This document shows, piece after piece, positions 8,491 through 16,899 of a stretch of DNA of 31,880 bases (the first letter of the stretch is position 1; each line of letters opens with the position of its first letter). This stretch comes from a virus. The translations under genes were made by a program, and so were the position numbers. The notes under the pieces were generated by a model. It saw nothing but the letters and a program-made list of their open reading frames with translations. It was not told the DNA's origin and made no database searches. The DNA is taken from IMG/VR virus record IMGVR_UViG_3300005831_000025, positions 1-31,880 of that record; one strand, written 5' to 3'.

Positions 8491-8814
8491 AAATATCTCT
8501 CCTTAAATAAATAATATTTATATTTATATATCTATCATCATATATAGTGTTCTTTGATGTCTAGATGGGTATTAAAGCTCTTTAACCATTTTTAAGGTCT
8601 AATTATACATTAAAATATTGAATCGCTTTAAACAGCCTTAAATCGTTTAGTTATATATTTACAAGCATTACTAATATTTTAAATACTATAAACATCATAT
8701 AGGTCTATTTAACGTTTCCTTGGCTATATAGGCATTATTAATATATAGTGGTACAATTATACCTTTTACACTAATAAAGCCTTATATAGCCTTAGAAACA
8801 TCAATCAACACATA
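8491..8814. other. 324-bp structured intergenic region
   Basis: No gene is visible. It contains two copies of the recurring motif (8632-8648 and 8699-8717) and a strong hairpin at 8722-8791, listed separately. It lies between the major tail protein and the chaperones, where transcript levels usually drop sharply. Confidence 0.5.
8722..8791 (-). ncRNA. Long hairpin between major tail and chaperone genes
   Basis: Arms GGCTATATAGGC (8722-8733) and GCCTTATATAGCC (8779-8791) pair over 12 bp with one bulge. Inner stems ATTATT/AATAA and AGTG/CACT continue the pairing. No T tract follows on the minus strand, so it does not look like a classical terminator. It may be a 3'-end stabiliser of the major tail mRNA or an RNase III site; the function is unknown. 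Confidence 0.5.
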
Positions 8815-9687
8815 TTAAGCAGTTGTAAAGTTGAAAGCATTAGTTGTAGCTATAGCATTGTTGTTAATATCTTTTACATTAGTAGTTACTATTACAACAT
8901 GCGCTGTTGATCCAGCCATATTACTACTTGGATTCAATGTAACAATTGTTTGTCCAGCATTATAAGTAATAGCATTAGCAACTAAAGTTCCATCTGCTTT
9001 CATTAATATAATGTTAGATGAATTAATTGTTGATGTTTTGATAGCTTCACTAAATGTCAATACTACATCAGCATCAACAGCAACTCCAGTAGCTCCATCA
9101 AGTGGAGTGCATGCAACTGTAGGTGATGTAGTATCTGGAGTCAATTTAGGGAATCTAATTTCATATGGTACAACTCTTAAATCTGATGAATCATAATGTC
9201 CAGTAAATACTACTTCTGGTACGATTTCACTCTTGTCCTCGATAGCAAATTCAATTTTACCATCTCCTAAAGCATTCTTTAATACAATAACAATATCTTC
9301 ACCGTTTAAGTTTTCCCCAACGAATGCAACATTTGTTAAGTAATCTCCAGTAACAATATCTACATTTTCAGTAACTGTATCATAGTTTGGATTAGTAGTT
9401 GTAACTGTCATTCCTGCAAAGAATTTAGAATAATTATCAGTATCAAGTTCCATTGCTTTAATTTTCATGGATGGTTGTATCTTTGACTTTCTTCTCATGC
9501 CTTTAACCATACCATAAGTTCCATCTTGACCAACTTCTCTAATTTCTCTGTCTACACTAAAAGTACTTCCACCTCTAGTTGCTCCAATTAAAGTTTCTGA
9601 TACTTCTCCATAATTAAAATAAATTGCTCCAGCTCCTAAGAATACGCAATCTTGATTAGCTGATGGTGTATATGCTGTACTACTCAT
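8815..9687 (-). CDS. Major tail protein with C-terminal Ig-like domain
   Basis: 290 aa, ATG behind GGAGAGTGATTATTA. Residues 1-~185 fit a siphovirus tail-tube protein (early GAIYFNYG, FSVDREIREVGQDGTYGMVKGMR, later VTGDYLTNVAF and a VPYEIRFPKL close). From ~188 a separate domain reads SPTVACTPLDGATGVAVDADVVLTFSE... ending NNAIATTNAFNFTTA, which is the pattern of the SbsA-type Ig-like fold (Big_5). Such domains on tail tubes project from the surface and are thought to aid weak binding to cells or mucus. Position just before the chaperones supports the call. Confidence 0.85.
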   Translation of the reverse strand: MSSTAYTPSANQDCVFLGAGAIYFNYGEVSETLIGATRGGSTFSVDREIREVGQDGTYGMVKGMRRKSKIQPSMKIKAMELDTDNYSKFFAGMTVTTTNPNYDTVTENVDIVTGDYLTNVAFVGENLNGEDIVIVLKNALGDGKIEFAIEDKSEIVPEVVFTGHYDSSDLRVVPYEIRFPKLTPDTTSPTVACTPLDGATGVAVDADVVLTFSEAIKTSTINSSNIILMKADGTLVANAITYNAGQTIVTLNPSSNMAGSTAHVVIVTTNVKDINNNAIATTNAFNFTTA

Positions 9688-9825
9688 TAATAATCACTCT
9701 CCATTTCATTTATTTGAATCGTTTTAATACTTTTAAGCAATTAAATATGATTTATTGTCATATTATAGCTTAAAATAGAATAATTCGTTATATACCCTTT
9801 AAAACGCTAAATAAAGGTATATGAC
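9688..9825. other. Intergenic gap with competing hairpins
   Basis: 138 bp. ATATACC (from about 9790)/GGTATAT flank a copy of the recurring motif (9790-9808), and an upstream GTCATAT can pair with the downstream ATATGAC that overlaps the same right arm. Two exclusive hairpins are therefore possible. No gene seen. Confidence 0.4.
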
Positions 9826-10212
9826 TTATGCTATTGTCTTATCGCTATATATAAAGTTGATACGGATACGTTTTCTAATTATGTTCTCATCTGGATCTTG
9901 TATAGATAATGTATCTATACTATTCATTTTCATACATATATATTCATCTGAATATCGATAATCTTTAAAGTCTTTCAATATAGAATCTCTAATATTATCT
10001 ATGTTAACACTATCAAATCCTATGTCCCAAATATCTATTTCAACATAATTATTGATTAAATAACCCTCATGTCTAATTGTTTGAATGCTAACATTATATA
10101 CACAGTATGGGAATACTGCTTGAGATGGTGCTTTGTATTCAAAAGTTGTACAATAAGTACTTAACTTGTTATATAATACTATCTTAAATTTATTTAGTGA
10201 AATATATATCAC
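9826..10212 (-). CDS. Tail completion / terminator protein
   Basis: 128 aa as read from GTG 10212. The start is uncertain, since GAAGGTGAT lies right at this GTG, so initiation a few codons downstream (even at a non-standard codon) is possible. It is the last of four small genes between capsid and tail tube, the slot of gp17-like tail-to-head joining proteins. The content (YKAPSQAVFPYCVYNVS, INNYVEIDIWDIGFDSVNID) is compatible with that family's beta-rich fold. The gene starts 3 bp after the previous stop, so translation is probably coupled. Confidence 0.6.
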   Translation of the reverse strand: MIYISLNKFKIVLYNKLSTYCTTFEYKAPSQAVFPYCVYNVSIQTIRHEGYLINNYVEIDIWDIGFDSVNIDNIRDSILKDFKDYRYSDEYICMKMNSIDTLSIQDPDENIIRKRIRINFIYSDKTIA

Positions 10213-10215
10213 CTT

Positions 10216-10533
10216 CTAAAGTTTCATTTTATCATTTATTAATCTTTCTATATCTTTAATACTAGATATGAATCCAGTATTTAGATGTGGTTGTGCTGGT
10301 TGTTTAGATGTACCGAACTCTACAAAATAAGCATAATCTACATTAGTACCTATCAATACTTTATCTTCGGATTCTATAACTCTATGGTTATATGAATTTC
10401 TCAAATTACCTGTGTCTACTGGGCATCTTAATTTAGTTTGACCTTCAATTATCATGCCAGCTTCTTTTAATATTGCTTTTTTATTATTAGATATACTATC
10501 AATTACTAATTTAAAGTTATTATCATATTTCAT
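10216..10533 (-). CDS. HK97 gp10-like tail/neck protein
   Basis: 105 aa. The motif CPVDTGNLRNSY (residues ~38-49) followed by YAYFVEFGTSKQPAQPHL (~68-85) is the classic signature of the HK97 gp10 family, a small protein needed for head-tail joining. The ATG overlaps the stop of the preceding gene (ATGA-type overlap), which suggests translational coupling. Length is close to the family's usual size of somewhat over 100 aa. Confidence 0.85.
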   Translation of the reverse strand: MKYDNNFKLVIDSISNNKKAILKEAGMIIEGQTKLRCPVDTGNLRNSYNHRVIESEDKVLIGTNVDYAYFVEFGTSKQPAQPHLNTGFISSIKDIERLINDKMKL

Positions 10534-10853
10534 CAGCTATCAACTCCATCTTGTAATAGATATACTTCCATGTGATGGTTGAAAACAGTATCTACAAATA
10601 ATATTCTAAATACTTTATTGTTAAAGTAAACTCTATGAGTATTATTTATATCCTTTCCAACCTCACACATTAATATATGAGATGCATTTATAGCCACCTT
10701 ATTAGCCTTTATTTGCTCTGAACCACTCATTAAGTCAATATAACCTTTTATGCTTAAATGAGTTGTCCAAGCACTAGTATAACCACCGAAGTTATTAGAT
10801 ACTTGGGTATTCTTTTGTATAGTAATTGTTTGAGTCAAATAATCATTATACAT
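10533..10853 (-). CDS. Head closure protein (gp16-like)
   Basis: 106 aa. It opens with LTQTITIQKNTQVSNNFGGYTSAWTTH and continues IKGYIDLMSGSEQIKANKVAINASHIL, the pattern of the phage head-tail joining (H_T_join / SPP1 gp16) family. The protein closes the connector after DNA packaging. The start overlaps the end of the gp6-like gene by 8 bp. Confidence comes from sequence pattern and gene order. Confidence 0.8.
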   Translation of the reverse strand: MYNDYLTQTITIQKNTQVSNNFGGYTSAWTTHLSIKGYIDLMSGSEQIKANKVAINASHILMCEVGKDINNTHRVYFNNKVFRILFVDTVFNHHMEVYLLQDGVDS

Positions 10854-11400
10854 CGTATATCCTCCGATATTTTAACAATACTTGAGTTATACTATTAGGA
10901 AATCCAGAGATATATTGACCATTCTCACTACCATAACTAACCGAATATCTTGAGAATGATTCACTCTTTACTCCAAACTTATTAGCTAAATTGAATCCAA
11001 TCATATTACTTATGCATAATTTGATGTCTTTAGGTACATTACACATAGATAGTTTGATATAGTTACTTGCAGTTTCAGTAGTTAAAGCATCTGTTATAGT
11101 TAATCTATCGCTTGCTACCGTTGATACTGTCACGAATCTATTATTATAAATACTATTTTGAATTCTATATATACCATTAACGAATCCTTTTTCAATAAAC
11201 TTACTATTAGAATCTGATATATATACTGTACTAAAAGATATTGTATTAGATTCATAACTTATATAATCTGATTCAAAGTAATTCTTTAAGAAATTAAATA
11301 CTAAATCTTCTACTAAATCAATTTGAAGTGATAATAAAGAATCTTTGGAACTATCTGTTATTCCTAACAACAACTTCAAATCGGTTAAAGAAAGTATCAT
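10846..11400 (-). CDS. Head-tail connector adaptor (gp6-like)
   Basis: 184 aa, ATG behind GAGGTGATAAT. The N-terminus LSLTDLKLLLGITDSSKDSLLSLQIDLVEDLVFNFL is typical of gp6/gp15-type adaptor proteins that bind beneath the portal. An inserted beta-rich stretch (residues ~45-110, SNTISFSTVYISDSNSKFIEKGFVNGIY) makes it longer than minimal relatives of about 100 aa. The C-terminus ITQVLLKYRRIYDV also fits the family. It is the first gene of the four-gene neck cluster. Confidence 0.78.
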   Translation of the reverse strand: MILSLTDLKLLLGITDSSKDSLLSLQIDLVEDLVFNFLKNYFESDYISYESNTISFSTVYISDSNSKFIEKGFVNGIYRIQNSIYNNRFVTVSTVASDRLTITDALTTETASNYIKLSMCNVPKDIKLCISNMIGFNLANKFGVKSESFSRYSVSYGSENGQYISGFPNSITQVLLKYRRIYDV

Positions 11401-11593
11401 ATTATCACCTCATTTATTTAATATATTCATAGTTTGGAATATTATTCATATAACTACTATATCCATTTGAATGTTACTCAAGTGACTTTTGTCACATTCA
11501 CATTTAAGCTATTAGTGAGTTTGAAGCATTTTGAGTTGAAAGTCCATTTTGAATGTTACATAACCAGTATTAAATATAAGTTTGAGTAACATA
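11401..11593. other. 193-bp gap with GTTAC inverted repeats
   Basis: No gene. It contains element 11469-11526 (listed separately), a further direct GAATGTTAC near 11552 and an inverted GAGTAACAT near 11584. The gap separates the head-fibre cassette from the neck genes. Confidence 0.4.
11469..11526 (+). repeat. GAATGT hairpin element, copy 1 of 2
   Basis: GAATGTTACTCAAGT at 11469 pairs imperfectly with TGTCACATTC (11490-11499), followed by TATTAGTGAGTTTGA. The element at 18326-18381 has the same order of blocks (GAATGTAACACAAGT, TGTCACATTC, TATTAGTGGCTTTGA). Both copies are in late-operon gaps and non-coding. Confidence 0.65.
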
Positions 11594-11782
11594 TTACATT
11601 CCATAAGGATTTTTAAACTCATCTGGAATAATTGCTAACATTTCTGATTCTGTTGCAAAAAGTAATAGTTCTGGTTGTCCTGTTGCAATCTCTTCACCCT
11701 GATTTACGAATCCATAATGCCATACATCAATTCGATTTGTTGCAACCCAATACGTGTCAGTTTCTGCTGTAATTTGAAACAT
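11594..11782 (-). CDS. Small conserved phage protein of the surface cassette
   Basis: 62 aa, ATG behind GAGGGGTGATAAC. The strong ribosome site and tight spacing to the repeat protein upstream (12 bp) support it as real. The sequence TYWVATNRIDVWHYGFVNQGEE... with a closing NPYGM resembles short proteins I know only as uncharacterised neighbours of phage fibre genes. Aromatic-rich, no signal peptide. Function unknown; perhaps a chaperone or cap for the preceding repeat protein. Confidence 0.6.
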   Translation of the reverse strand: MFQITAETDTYWVATNRIDVWHYGFVNQGEEIATGQPELLLFATESEMLAIIPDEFKNPYGM

Positions 11783-11794
11783 GTTATCACCCCT

Positions 11795-12751
11795 CTATAC
11801 TTTAGTTATTCCTGTAATACTCCACCCACGACCTGTAAGCGTTGTTACTGCTGTATCCGATGTTGATGATCTTGTTTTTCCTGTTGCTGTAAATGTTCCG
11901 TTATTTTTTGTTGTTGATGCATAATTTATAAGTGTTTGATCCATATCGTTTGTTGTTAATCCTGTGTTTGATAAAATTGTTATTGTTGGTATTCCAGCGT
12001 CAACAGGTGTATATATTCCTGTTACAAGTGTACAATTACTCAATCTTAAAGAATTAGTTATTTTACCTTGCAGATCTGCTAAACTACCTGTTACAAGTGT
12101 ACAATTACTCAAGTCTAAATAATTAGTTAATTTACCTTGCAGATCTGCTAAACTACCTGTTACAAGTGTGCAATTATATAAACTTAAGTAGTTAGTTATT
12201 TTACCTTGCAGATCTGCTAAACTACCTGTTATTTGGGTGCAATTATATAAACTTAAGTAGTTAGTTAATTTACCTTGCAGATCTGCTAAACTACCTGTTA
12301 TTTGGGTACAATTATATAAAATTAAGTAGTTAGTTATTTTACCTTGCAGATCTGCTAAACTACCTGTTATTTGGGTGCAATTACTCAAGTTTAAATAGTA
12401 AGTTAATTTACCTTGCAGATCTGCTAAACTACCTGTTACAAGTGTGCAATTACTCAAGTTTAAATAGTAAGTTAATTTACCTTGCAGGTCTTTTAATTTT
12501 CCTATATATCTTGAATCTGTTGCGTTATCATTAACTTGTACAGTACTACCATTAATTTTTTTAGCATAAAGTTTAACAGTTTCATCGCTAGCCAATGTGA
12601 ACGCAGGTCTATTTGTAAAGCTAACTCGACCATCTGGAAATACCCATTTTACAAAACATCCAGTGACCGAAAAATCAAAAAGTCCAGCATCACAAGGAAA
12701 TAAAATAGGTTTTAATTTACTTAAATTTTTATTTAAAGCTGGATTAATCAA
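11795..12751 (-). CDS. Leucine-rich-repeat surface protein
   Basis: 318 aa. The start is TTG at 12751, overlapping the previous TGA stop (TTGA) with GAGGGG upstream, so translation is coupled. Residues 1-83 form an N-terminal domain (CFVKWVFPDGRVSFTNRPAF). Residues 84-244 are seven 23-aa repeats of the form GSLADLQGKLTNYLxLxNCTxxT, a solenoid of leucine-rich type with regular Leu, Asn and Cys. Residues 245-318 form a closing domain (NTGLTTNDMDQTLINYASTTKNN..., LTGRGWSITG) that I associate with phage LRR-type proteins. It is placed among head genes rather than tail genes, so it may decorate the capsid. LRR solenoids bind proteins or glycans; the ligand is unknown. Confidence 0.75.
   Translation of the reverse strand: MINPALNKNLSKLKPILFPCDAGLFDFSVTGCFVKWVFPDGRVSFTNRPAFTLASDETVKLYAKKINGSTVQVNDNATDSRYIGKLKDLQGKLTYYLNLSNCTLVTGSLADLQGKLTYYLNLSNCTQITGSLADLQGKITNYLILYNCTQITGSLADLQGKLTNYLSLYNCTQITGSLADLQGKITNYLSLYNCTLVTGSLADLQGKLTNYLDLSNCTLVTGSLADLQGKITNSLRLSNCTLVTGIYTPVDAGIPTITILSNTGLTTNDMDQTLINYASTTKNNGTFTATGKTRSSTSDTAVTTLTGRGWSITGITKV
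12020..12502 (-). repeat. Seven in-frame 69-bp tandem repeats
   Basis: The 69-bp unit encodes 23 aa. Units share long identical stretches such as ACCTTGCAGATCTGCTAAAC, and differ mainly at LVT/QIT, KL/KI and the NLS/SLY positions. The first unit is the most diverged (GKLKDLQ). High DNA identity points to recent expansion by slippage or unequal crossing over. Confidence 0.9.
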
Positions 12752-13326
12752 AGCAACATCCCCTCTATCACAACGTCAAAGCGTTCGCCACTTTGTGGAG
12801 TATACCCGCCTGCGTCTTGCAGAGTAAAATAAATTATAGTACTTGCAGTTGCTAATTTCCCTATCCATTGCCCCGAGTCACTTACACATCTATGATTTAA
12901 GGCTGTTTGATATCCATTAGTGCAAGGTATAACTATACCTCCAGTTTGAGCAGTTGTATCATCTATACTCAATTCTGCATTATCTGCCGTATCTGTAAAT
13001 GTAGCCATAAATATCCATACATTAGCATTTAATTGAACTGATGTAGGTTTAACATTGCTTACAACTCTAACATTAGTTATTGCAAAATATTGCCCTGCTA
13101 CTGCTCCAAATGATGCCAAATCTGCACTTAATGGAGTAGTTGAACCACTTGTAATTGCATCATTCAAAGCATATTGTGTAGTGTTCGCAGGTCTTGTAAA
13201 ATTTGCAGTTGCTTTAAAACAAACTGCTCCCGACCTACCAATAAAGTTATTTGATGCACCTAAACTCAATTGACCACTACTATTAACACCTTTTTCTAAA
13301 ATCTCTGTAATTCTTGGAACACTCAT
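12748..13326 (-). CDS. Structural protein of the head-fibre cassette
   Basis: 192 aa, ATG behind AAAGAGGTGAAACA. It is rich in Ala, Thr and Asn and predicted all-beta. The segment ATANFTRPANTTQYALNDAI near residues 37-56 and the FDVVIEG close are typical of a widespread but uncharacterised phage virion protein type. It overlaps the LRR gene start and the preceding gene's end, so the three are one translationally coupled unit. Probably part of a capsid decoration or head fibre. Confidence 0.6.
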   Translation of the reverse strand: MSVPRITEILEKGVNSSGQLSLGASNNFIGRSGAVCFKATANFTRPANTTQYALNDAITSGSTTPLSADLASFGAVAGQYFAITNVRVVSNVKPTSVQLNANVWIFMATFTDTADNAELSIDDTTAQTGGIVIPCTNGYQTALNHRCVSDSGQWIGKLATASTIIYFTLQDAGGYTPQSGERFDVVIEGMLL

Positions 13327-13574
13327 TGTTTCACCTCTTTAGCGTTCATTTTCTGCTTTTTCAATGAAGATTTAGACTTAATTTCTTTAGTATCAACTTC
13401 AAGAATATCTTCCTTAATTTCCTCTTCAAATTTATAACCTAAAGATTTCATTAAATCAATTTTAAACCTGTCATCTTCATCAATAGAGCACTTTCCATTC
13501 TGAAACCTAACCAAAACTTCTTGATTTACCGGATTCAAAACAATCAAATTTTCTTTTTCACTTAAAAATATCAT
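13323..13574 (-). CDS. Small head-associated protein
   Basis: 83 aa from ATG 13574, chosen because GAGGTAATATAT precedes it; an upstream in-frame start at 13604 would overlap the previous gene. The motif VLNPVNQEVLVRFQNGKCSIDEDDRFKIDLMKSLGY resembles the 'F-NG-Y-T-D-...-L...GY' pattern of small phage proteins encoded just after capsid genes. The C-terminal third is Lys/Glu rich and probably disordered. Function not known. Confidence 0.6.
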   Translation of the reverse strand: MIFLSEKENLIVLNPVNQEVLVRFQNGKCSIDEDDRFKIDLMKSLGYKFEEEIKEDILEVDTKEIKSKSSLKKQKMNAKEVKQ

Positions 13575-13588
13575 ATATATTACCTCAT

Positions 13589-14773
13589 TTATGCACCATT
13601 CCAAAGAGTATCTGAACCTTGTTTGTCTTTTTCATAATGCTGATCTGCTGACTTCAACCATACAGATGATCCGAATGTATCCTCTGAGTGTGTTGGATCT
13701 CTAAATATTCTACACATAAACATGCTTGATTTAGTTTTACCAGTTCCAGTAATTGATCCAAAGTCAAGTATATGATTATTTTTTATACCGTCATTTGATG
13801 GAATAGTTATTTTTTTATAAATAGTTGTTGGAGTTACTGATCCAACTTCATTAATATTAGTCCATGTATATTCTAAGCCAAATCTTATATCTCCACCAGT
13901 AACATCGTTTGGAATATATAAGTGTAAATGTGTATCAATACTACTATCAGCTTTTCTTTTATGACTATGTTGAAATCCCATGTTAATTTCTTTCATTAAA
14001 GATGATCCAACAAATTCATATGCTTTTAATCCACCATTATAAACTGTAAATGAAGGTACATTAGAACCACTAGTACTAACAGTAACGCTTGAAGGTAGTA
14101 AGTCATCATAAGTTGTAGCAGTTCCAACATTAATTAATAATCCAGAACCATTAAAATATGAATAATTTCCAGTTGATACACTTCCAAACATGTAGGGTAT
14201 CTCCCTGACATTAACTAGTATCCATCCATCGGAAACATGTTCTTTAACGACTATACCTATCCAGAACCGTCTATAACCATCCACTGGTTGAGTACTTGAC
14301 CATGTTCCATTTGTTGAAGCATACAAACGTGTTCCTTCTACAATTCCTTGTGTGTTAAGTCCTCTAACAAGTCCAAATGTACATACATAACCATATTCAT
14401 TAATGCCAATATTTTCAGTTGCAAGACCTAAAACACAGTCAATGGTTAAATCTGTTGAATCAACCAACTCAATTTTAGGTCTATTACCAGTTGCACCAGC
14501 AACATGAACTACTTTACCATTTGAAATAATACTTCCTGTTTTATTTACAGCTCTTATAAGTATTTCTTGACCAACTTGCATTGTTACATCTGAATTTAAC
14601 TTTACTGACAAAGTTCCATTATCTGAATCAAAGTATGTATTACCAATCGTTGAAGCATCCGAGTTAATTGGACTTTGAGCAAAGTTAATATAGTCAAATG
14701 TTTTAGACTCTTCTAATAAATCTAATAACTCTTTTATTTTTGGAGCAACTCCAATATATTCATCGAAAGCCAT
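13589..14773 (-). CDS. Head fibre / virion surface protein
   Basis: 394 aa, ATG behind AAGGAAGTGCTTAA. Residues ~1-35 are helical (APKIKELLDLLEE) and may anchor the protein. Residues ~40-200 are beta-rich, with GLATENI, GTRLYASTNGTWSSTQP and WILVNVREIPYM, a pattern seen in phage surface proteins. The distal part (~215-394) contains a His-rich turn (FQHSHKRKADSSIDTHLHLYIP). Position between capsid and neck genes suggests a head fibre or decoration rather than a tail fibre. No enzymatic motif is seen. Confidence 0.6.
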   Translation of the reverse strand: MAFDEYIGVAPKIKELLDLLEESKTFDYINFAQSPINSDASTIGNTYFDSDNGTLSVKLNSDVTMQVGQEILIRAVNKTGSIISNGKVVHVAGATGNRPKIELVDSTDLTIDCVLGLATENIGINEYGYVCTFGLVRGLNTQGIVEGTRLYASTNGTWSSTQPVDGYRRFWIGIVVKEHVSDGWILVNVREIPYMFGSVSTGNYSYFNGSGLLINVGTATTYDDLLPSSVTVSTSGSNVPSFTVYNGGLKAYEFVGSSLMKEINMGFQHSHKRKADSSIDTHLHLYIPNDVTGGDIRFGLEYTWTNINEVGSVTPTTIYKKITIPSNDGIKNNHILDFGSITGTGKTKSSMFMCRIFRDPTHSEDTFGSSVWLKSADQHYEKDKQGSDTLWNGA

Positions 14774-14831
14774 TTAAGCACTTCCTTTATATCCTTATTA
14801 ACGTCTAGAATGTTAATGATGATCTTTAATA

Positions 14832-15245
14832 TTATCCGAATGTTTCAACACTTGTTTTAGCACCAATGGTATATCCAAGTATTGTAGCTTCGGCAACTGT
14901 TAAAGTATCAGTTTCGGTAGCTAGCCATGCATGAGCCGAACCACTAACTACAACATTAGCAACTCCATCTACAAATGTAAGTGTTGTTGAAGGTATAGTA
15001 GCTGTACCAGCTGAACTAGTATCTGCAATAGATACTCCAGATGTTACAGCTTTATTAAACCAATTATGAATTAATCCATCAGCACTTTTCAAATATACTT
15101 TTACATTTCTTGTCCAAGCACTAGTTGTTGGAGCTGTTGGAGTTACTGCTGATGGTGAGCACTCGAATACTATATCTCCAGCTAATGCCTTAAATACTTG
15201 ATTAAGTTCTCTTCTTAATTCTGGTTGAAAACCTATGTTATCCAT
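14832..15245 (-). CDS. Small Ig-like head or decoration protein
   Basis: 137 aa from ATG 15245, preceded by AGAGGGTTTATATAT; an in-frame ATG at 15314 lacks a site and would begin with an unlikely hydrophobic leader. It follows the major capsid gene by about 100 bp. Residues ~40-130 are Thr, Ser, Ala and Val rich (SAWTRNVKVYLKSADGLIHNWFN, TIPSTTLTFVDGVANVVVSGSAHAWLATETDTLTV), reading as a single Ig-like beta sandwich. This suits a capsid-decorating protein. An adhesive role is possible but not shown. Confidence 0.6.
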   Translation of the reverse strand: MDNIGFQPELRRELNQVFKALAGDIVFECSPSAVTPTAPTTSAWTRNVKVYLKSADGLIHNWFNKAVTSGVSIADTSSAGTATIPSTTLTFVDGVANVVVSGSAHAWLATETDTLTVAEATILGYTIGAKTSVETFG

Positions 15246-15344
15246 ATATATAAACCCTCTTTTCGTCATTATAATTATAGTGAGATATAATGCATATAAG
15301 CAGTTACACCCCACTATTTTATTGATATATAATATAAATATCTA

Positions 15345-16265
15345 TTAAGAATTCTTTAATCCAGTAATTGAACCGTGGAATTCTTCTGGACCATAATCTA
15401 ATCCAATTTGTGAATAGATTTGACCACTAGTAGCGGCACCAACTTTAGCTAACATTTCATCAACGATAACTAATCCATCAACTGGACAAATCATTGGTTT
15501 ACACACTGATAAATCAGCAACATATAATTCATCTGTAGGCATATATGGACAATACATAATTCCAATTTTTCCATATGGTGTTACGATTTGTTCAATAGAT
15601 ACTCCTCCAATATTTCTATCCATTGGAGCATATCCATAAATATCAGATATTTTATTCAATTGATATGAATTACATAATACCATTGGATTTGTAAATACTG
15701 CACCGTTACCAGCCATAGTCATCAATAAAGTATCAATCATTGATTTAGTTAAAGCAGCTGAACTTGCAGCAACTGTATTAGTAGCGATAGCATACTTTAA
15801 TCCTCTAGATTTAGCAGCAGTAGATGAGTTAGAAGCCGCTTGATAAGCACCTTGTAAAAATGTAAACTCAACATCAATTGCTAACTGTTGTAATGCACCA
15901 TTTCTTTGGAATGATACTTCATCAACTACAACAACTTCACCAGTTTGACTTAATCCACTGATATCATTAAAAGTTGATTTCTTAGCATAAGTAACACTAT
16001 ATTGTTTGTGGAATATTTGAACTGTGTTAGTATCTTGAGCTCTAGTATAAGATACTGCTGTTGGAGCTGTAATACTTGTAGCTTCTGAGATTGCTGGTTG
16101 AGATGCACTTGCTAAACTCCAAGGTTGAGCAACTGGAAATGCAAAAGCATTACAAATCTTTGTATTCTCTAAACCTCCAATAGCATTTAAGAAAGGTGTT
16201 TTGTTAGCACCAATTCTATATAACATTCCTAAATAATTTAAATCTTCTCTATCTGTATAAGCCAT
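15345..16265 (-). CDS. Major capsid protein (SU10-like)
   Basis: 306 aa, ATG behind AAGGAGATAGATCGTT. The start (MAYTDREDLNYLGMLYRIGANKTPFLNAIGG), the central VQIFHKQYSVTYAKKSTFNDISG and the close YSQIGLDYGPEEFHGSITGLKNS match the SU10 major capsid family (an HK97-fold protein). It lies 22 bp after the scaffold gene. No N-terminal delta domain is evident, which fits a separate scaffold protein. Confidence 0.88.
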   Translation of the reverse strand: MAYTDREDLNYLGMLYRIGANKTPFLNAIGGLENTKICNAFAFPVAQPWSLASASQPAISEATSITAPTAVSYTRAQDTNTVQIFHKQYSVTYAKKSTFNDISGLSQTGEVVVVDEVSFQRNGALQQLAIDVEFTFLQGAYQAASNSSTAAKSRGLKYAIATNTVAASSAALTKSMIDTLLMTMAGNGAVFTNPMVLCNSYQLNKISDIYGYAPMDRNIGGVSIEQIVTPYGKIGIMYCPYMPTDELYVADLSVCKPMICPVDGLVIVDEMLAKVGAATSGQIYSQIGLDYGPEEFHGSITGLKNS

Positions 16266-16287
16266 AACGATCTATCTCCTTATAAAT

Positions 16288-16899
16288 TTATTTTTCAATT
16301 GATTTTATTTGATTTTGAATAGACAACATTTCAATAGTGTTGCCTGCTTTTTCAGCATTGTTATATCTTTCAACTAATTGTTGTTTCTTACTAACAACGC
16401 TAGGTCTTTCACCTAAATCATTTATTTTAATAGGTTCAACTTGTGATTGTTGAAACATATTCGAATACTTGTCTTTTATACCAGCAATATCGAATTGAGC
16501 TTTACCATCAACTACATTAACAGCATCTAAATCTATTTGAGTTAATAGTAAGTCTGGATAAATAGCCTTTTCATTTAATAACATTTCTTTTAAAGTATTC
16601 TTTTTGATAATGTTATTGATCTCTTTATCTTTGCTTTCTATATCTTTGTTGTGCTTTTCTTGTAAAGCATTAAATTGAGCCTTTAGTTCATTGTTGCTAC
16701 CAATAATACTTTCAACATCTTTTGCATTAGTTTCAAAATGAGTAATCTTTTCTTTTAGAACCTTATTTTCTTCATTTACATTATTGAACTTACCTATTGG
16801 TATGTATGACCCATCATTTGGCAGTACTTTTATATCTCCAAGTAATTCAATAACTTTGTTATAAGAATCCTCATTTAATTTATTCTTTAAAAATTCCAT
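16288..16899 (-). CDS. Capsid scaffold protein (GP20-like)
   Basis: 203 aa, ATG behind AAGGGAGATATATTGAA. The order is a helical N-terminus (EFLKNKLNEDSYNKVIELLG), IPIGKFNNVNEENKVLKEKI, a central coiled coil (residues ~45-105, KAQFNALQEKHNKDIESKDKEI), then a C-terminal basic amphipathic region. This layout, IP.-.-KFN plus coiled coil, is that of phage minor structural protein GP20, which acts as scaffold. It directly precedes the capsid gene. Confidence 0.85.
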   Translation of the reverse strand: MEFLKNKLNEDSYNKVIELLGDIKVLPNDGSYIPIGKFNNVNEENKVLKEKITHFETNAKDVESIIGSNNELKAQFNALQEKHNKDIESKDKEINNIIKKNTLKEMLLNEKAIYPDLLLTQIDLDAVNVVDGKAQFDIAGIKDKYSNMFQQSQVEPIKINDLGERPSVVSKKQQLVERYNNAEKAGNTIEMLSIQNQIKSIEK

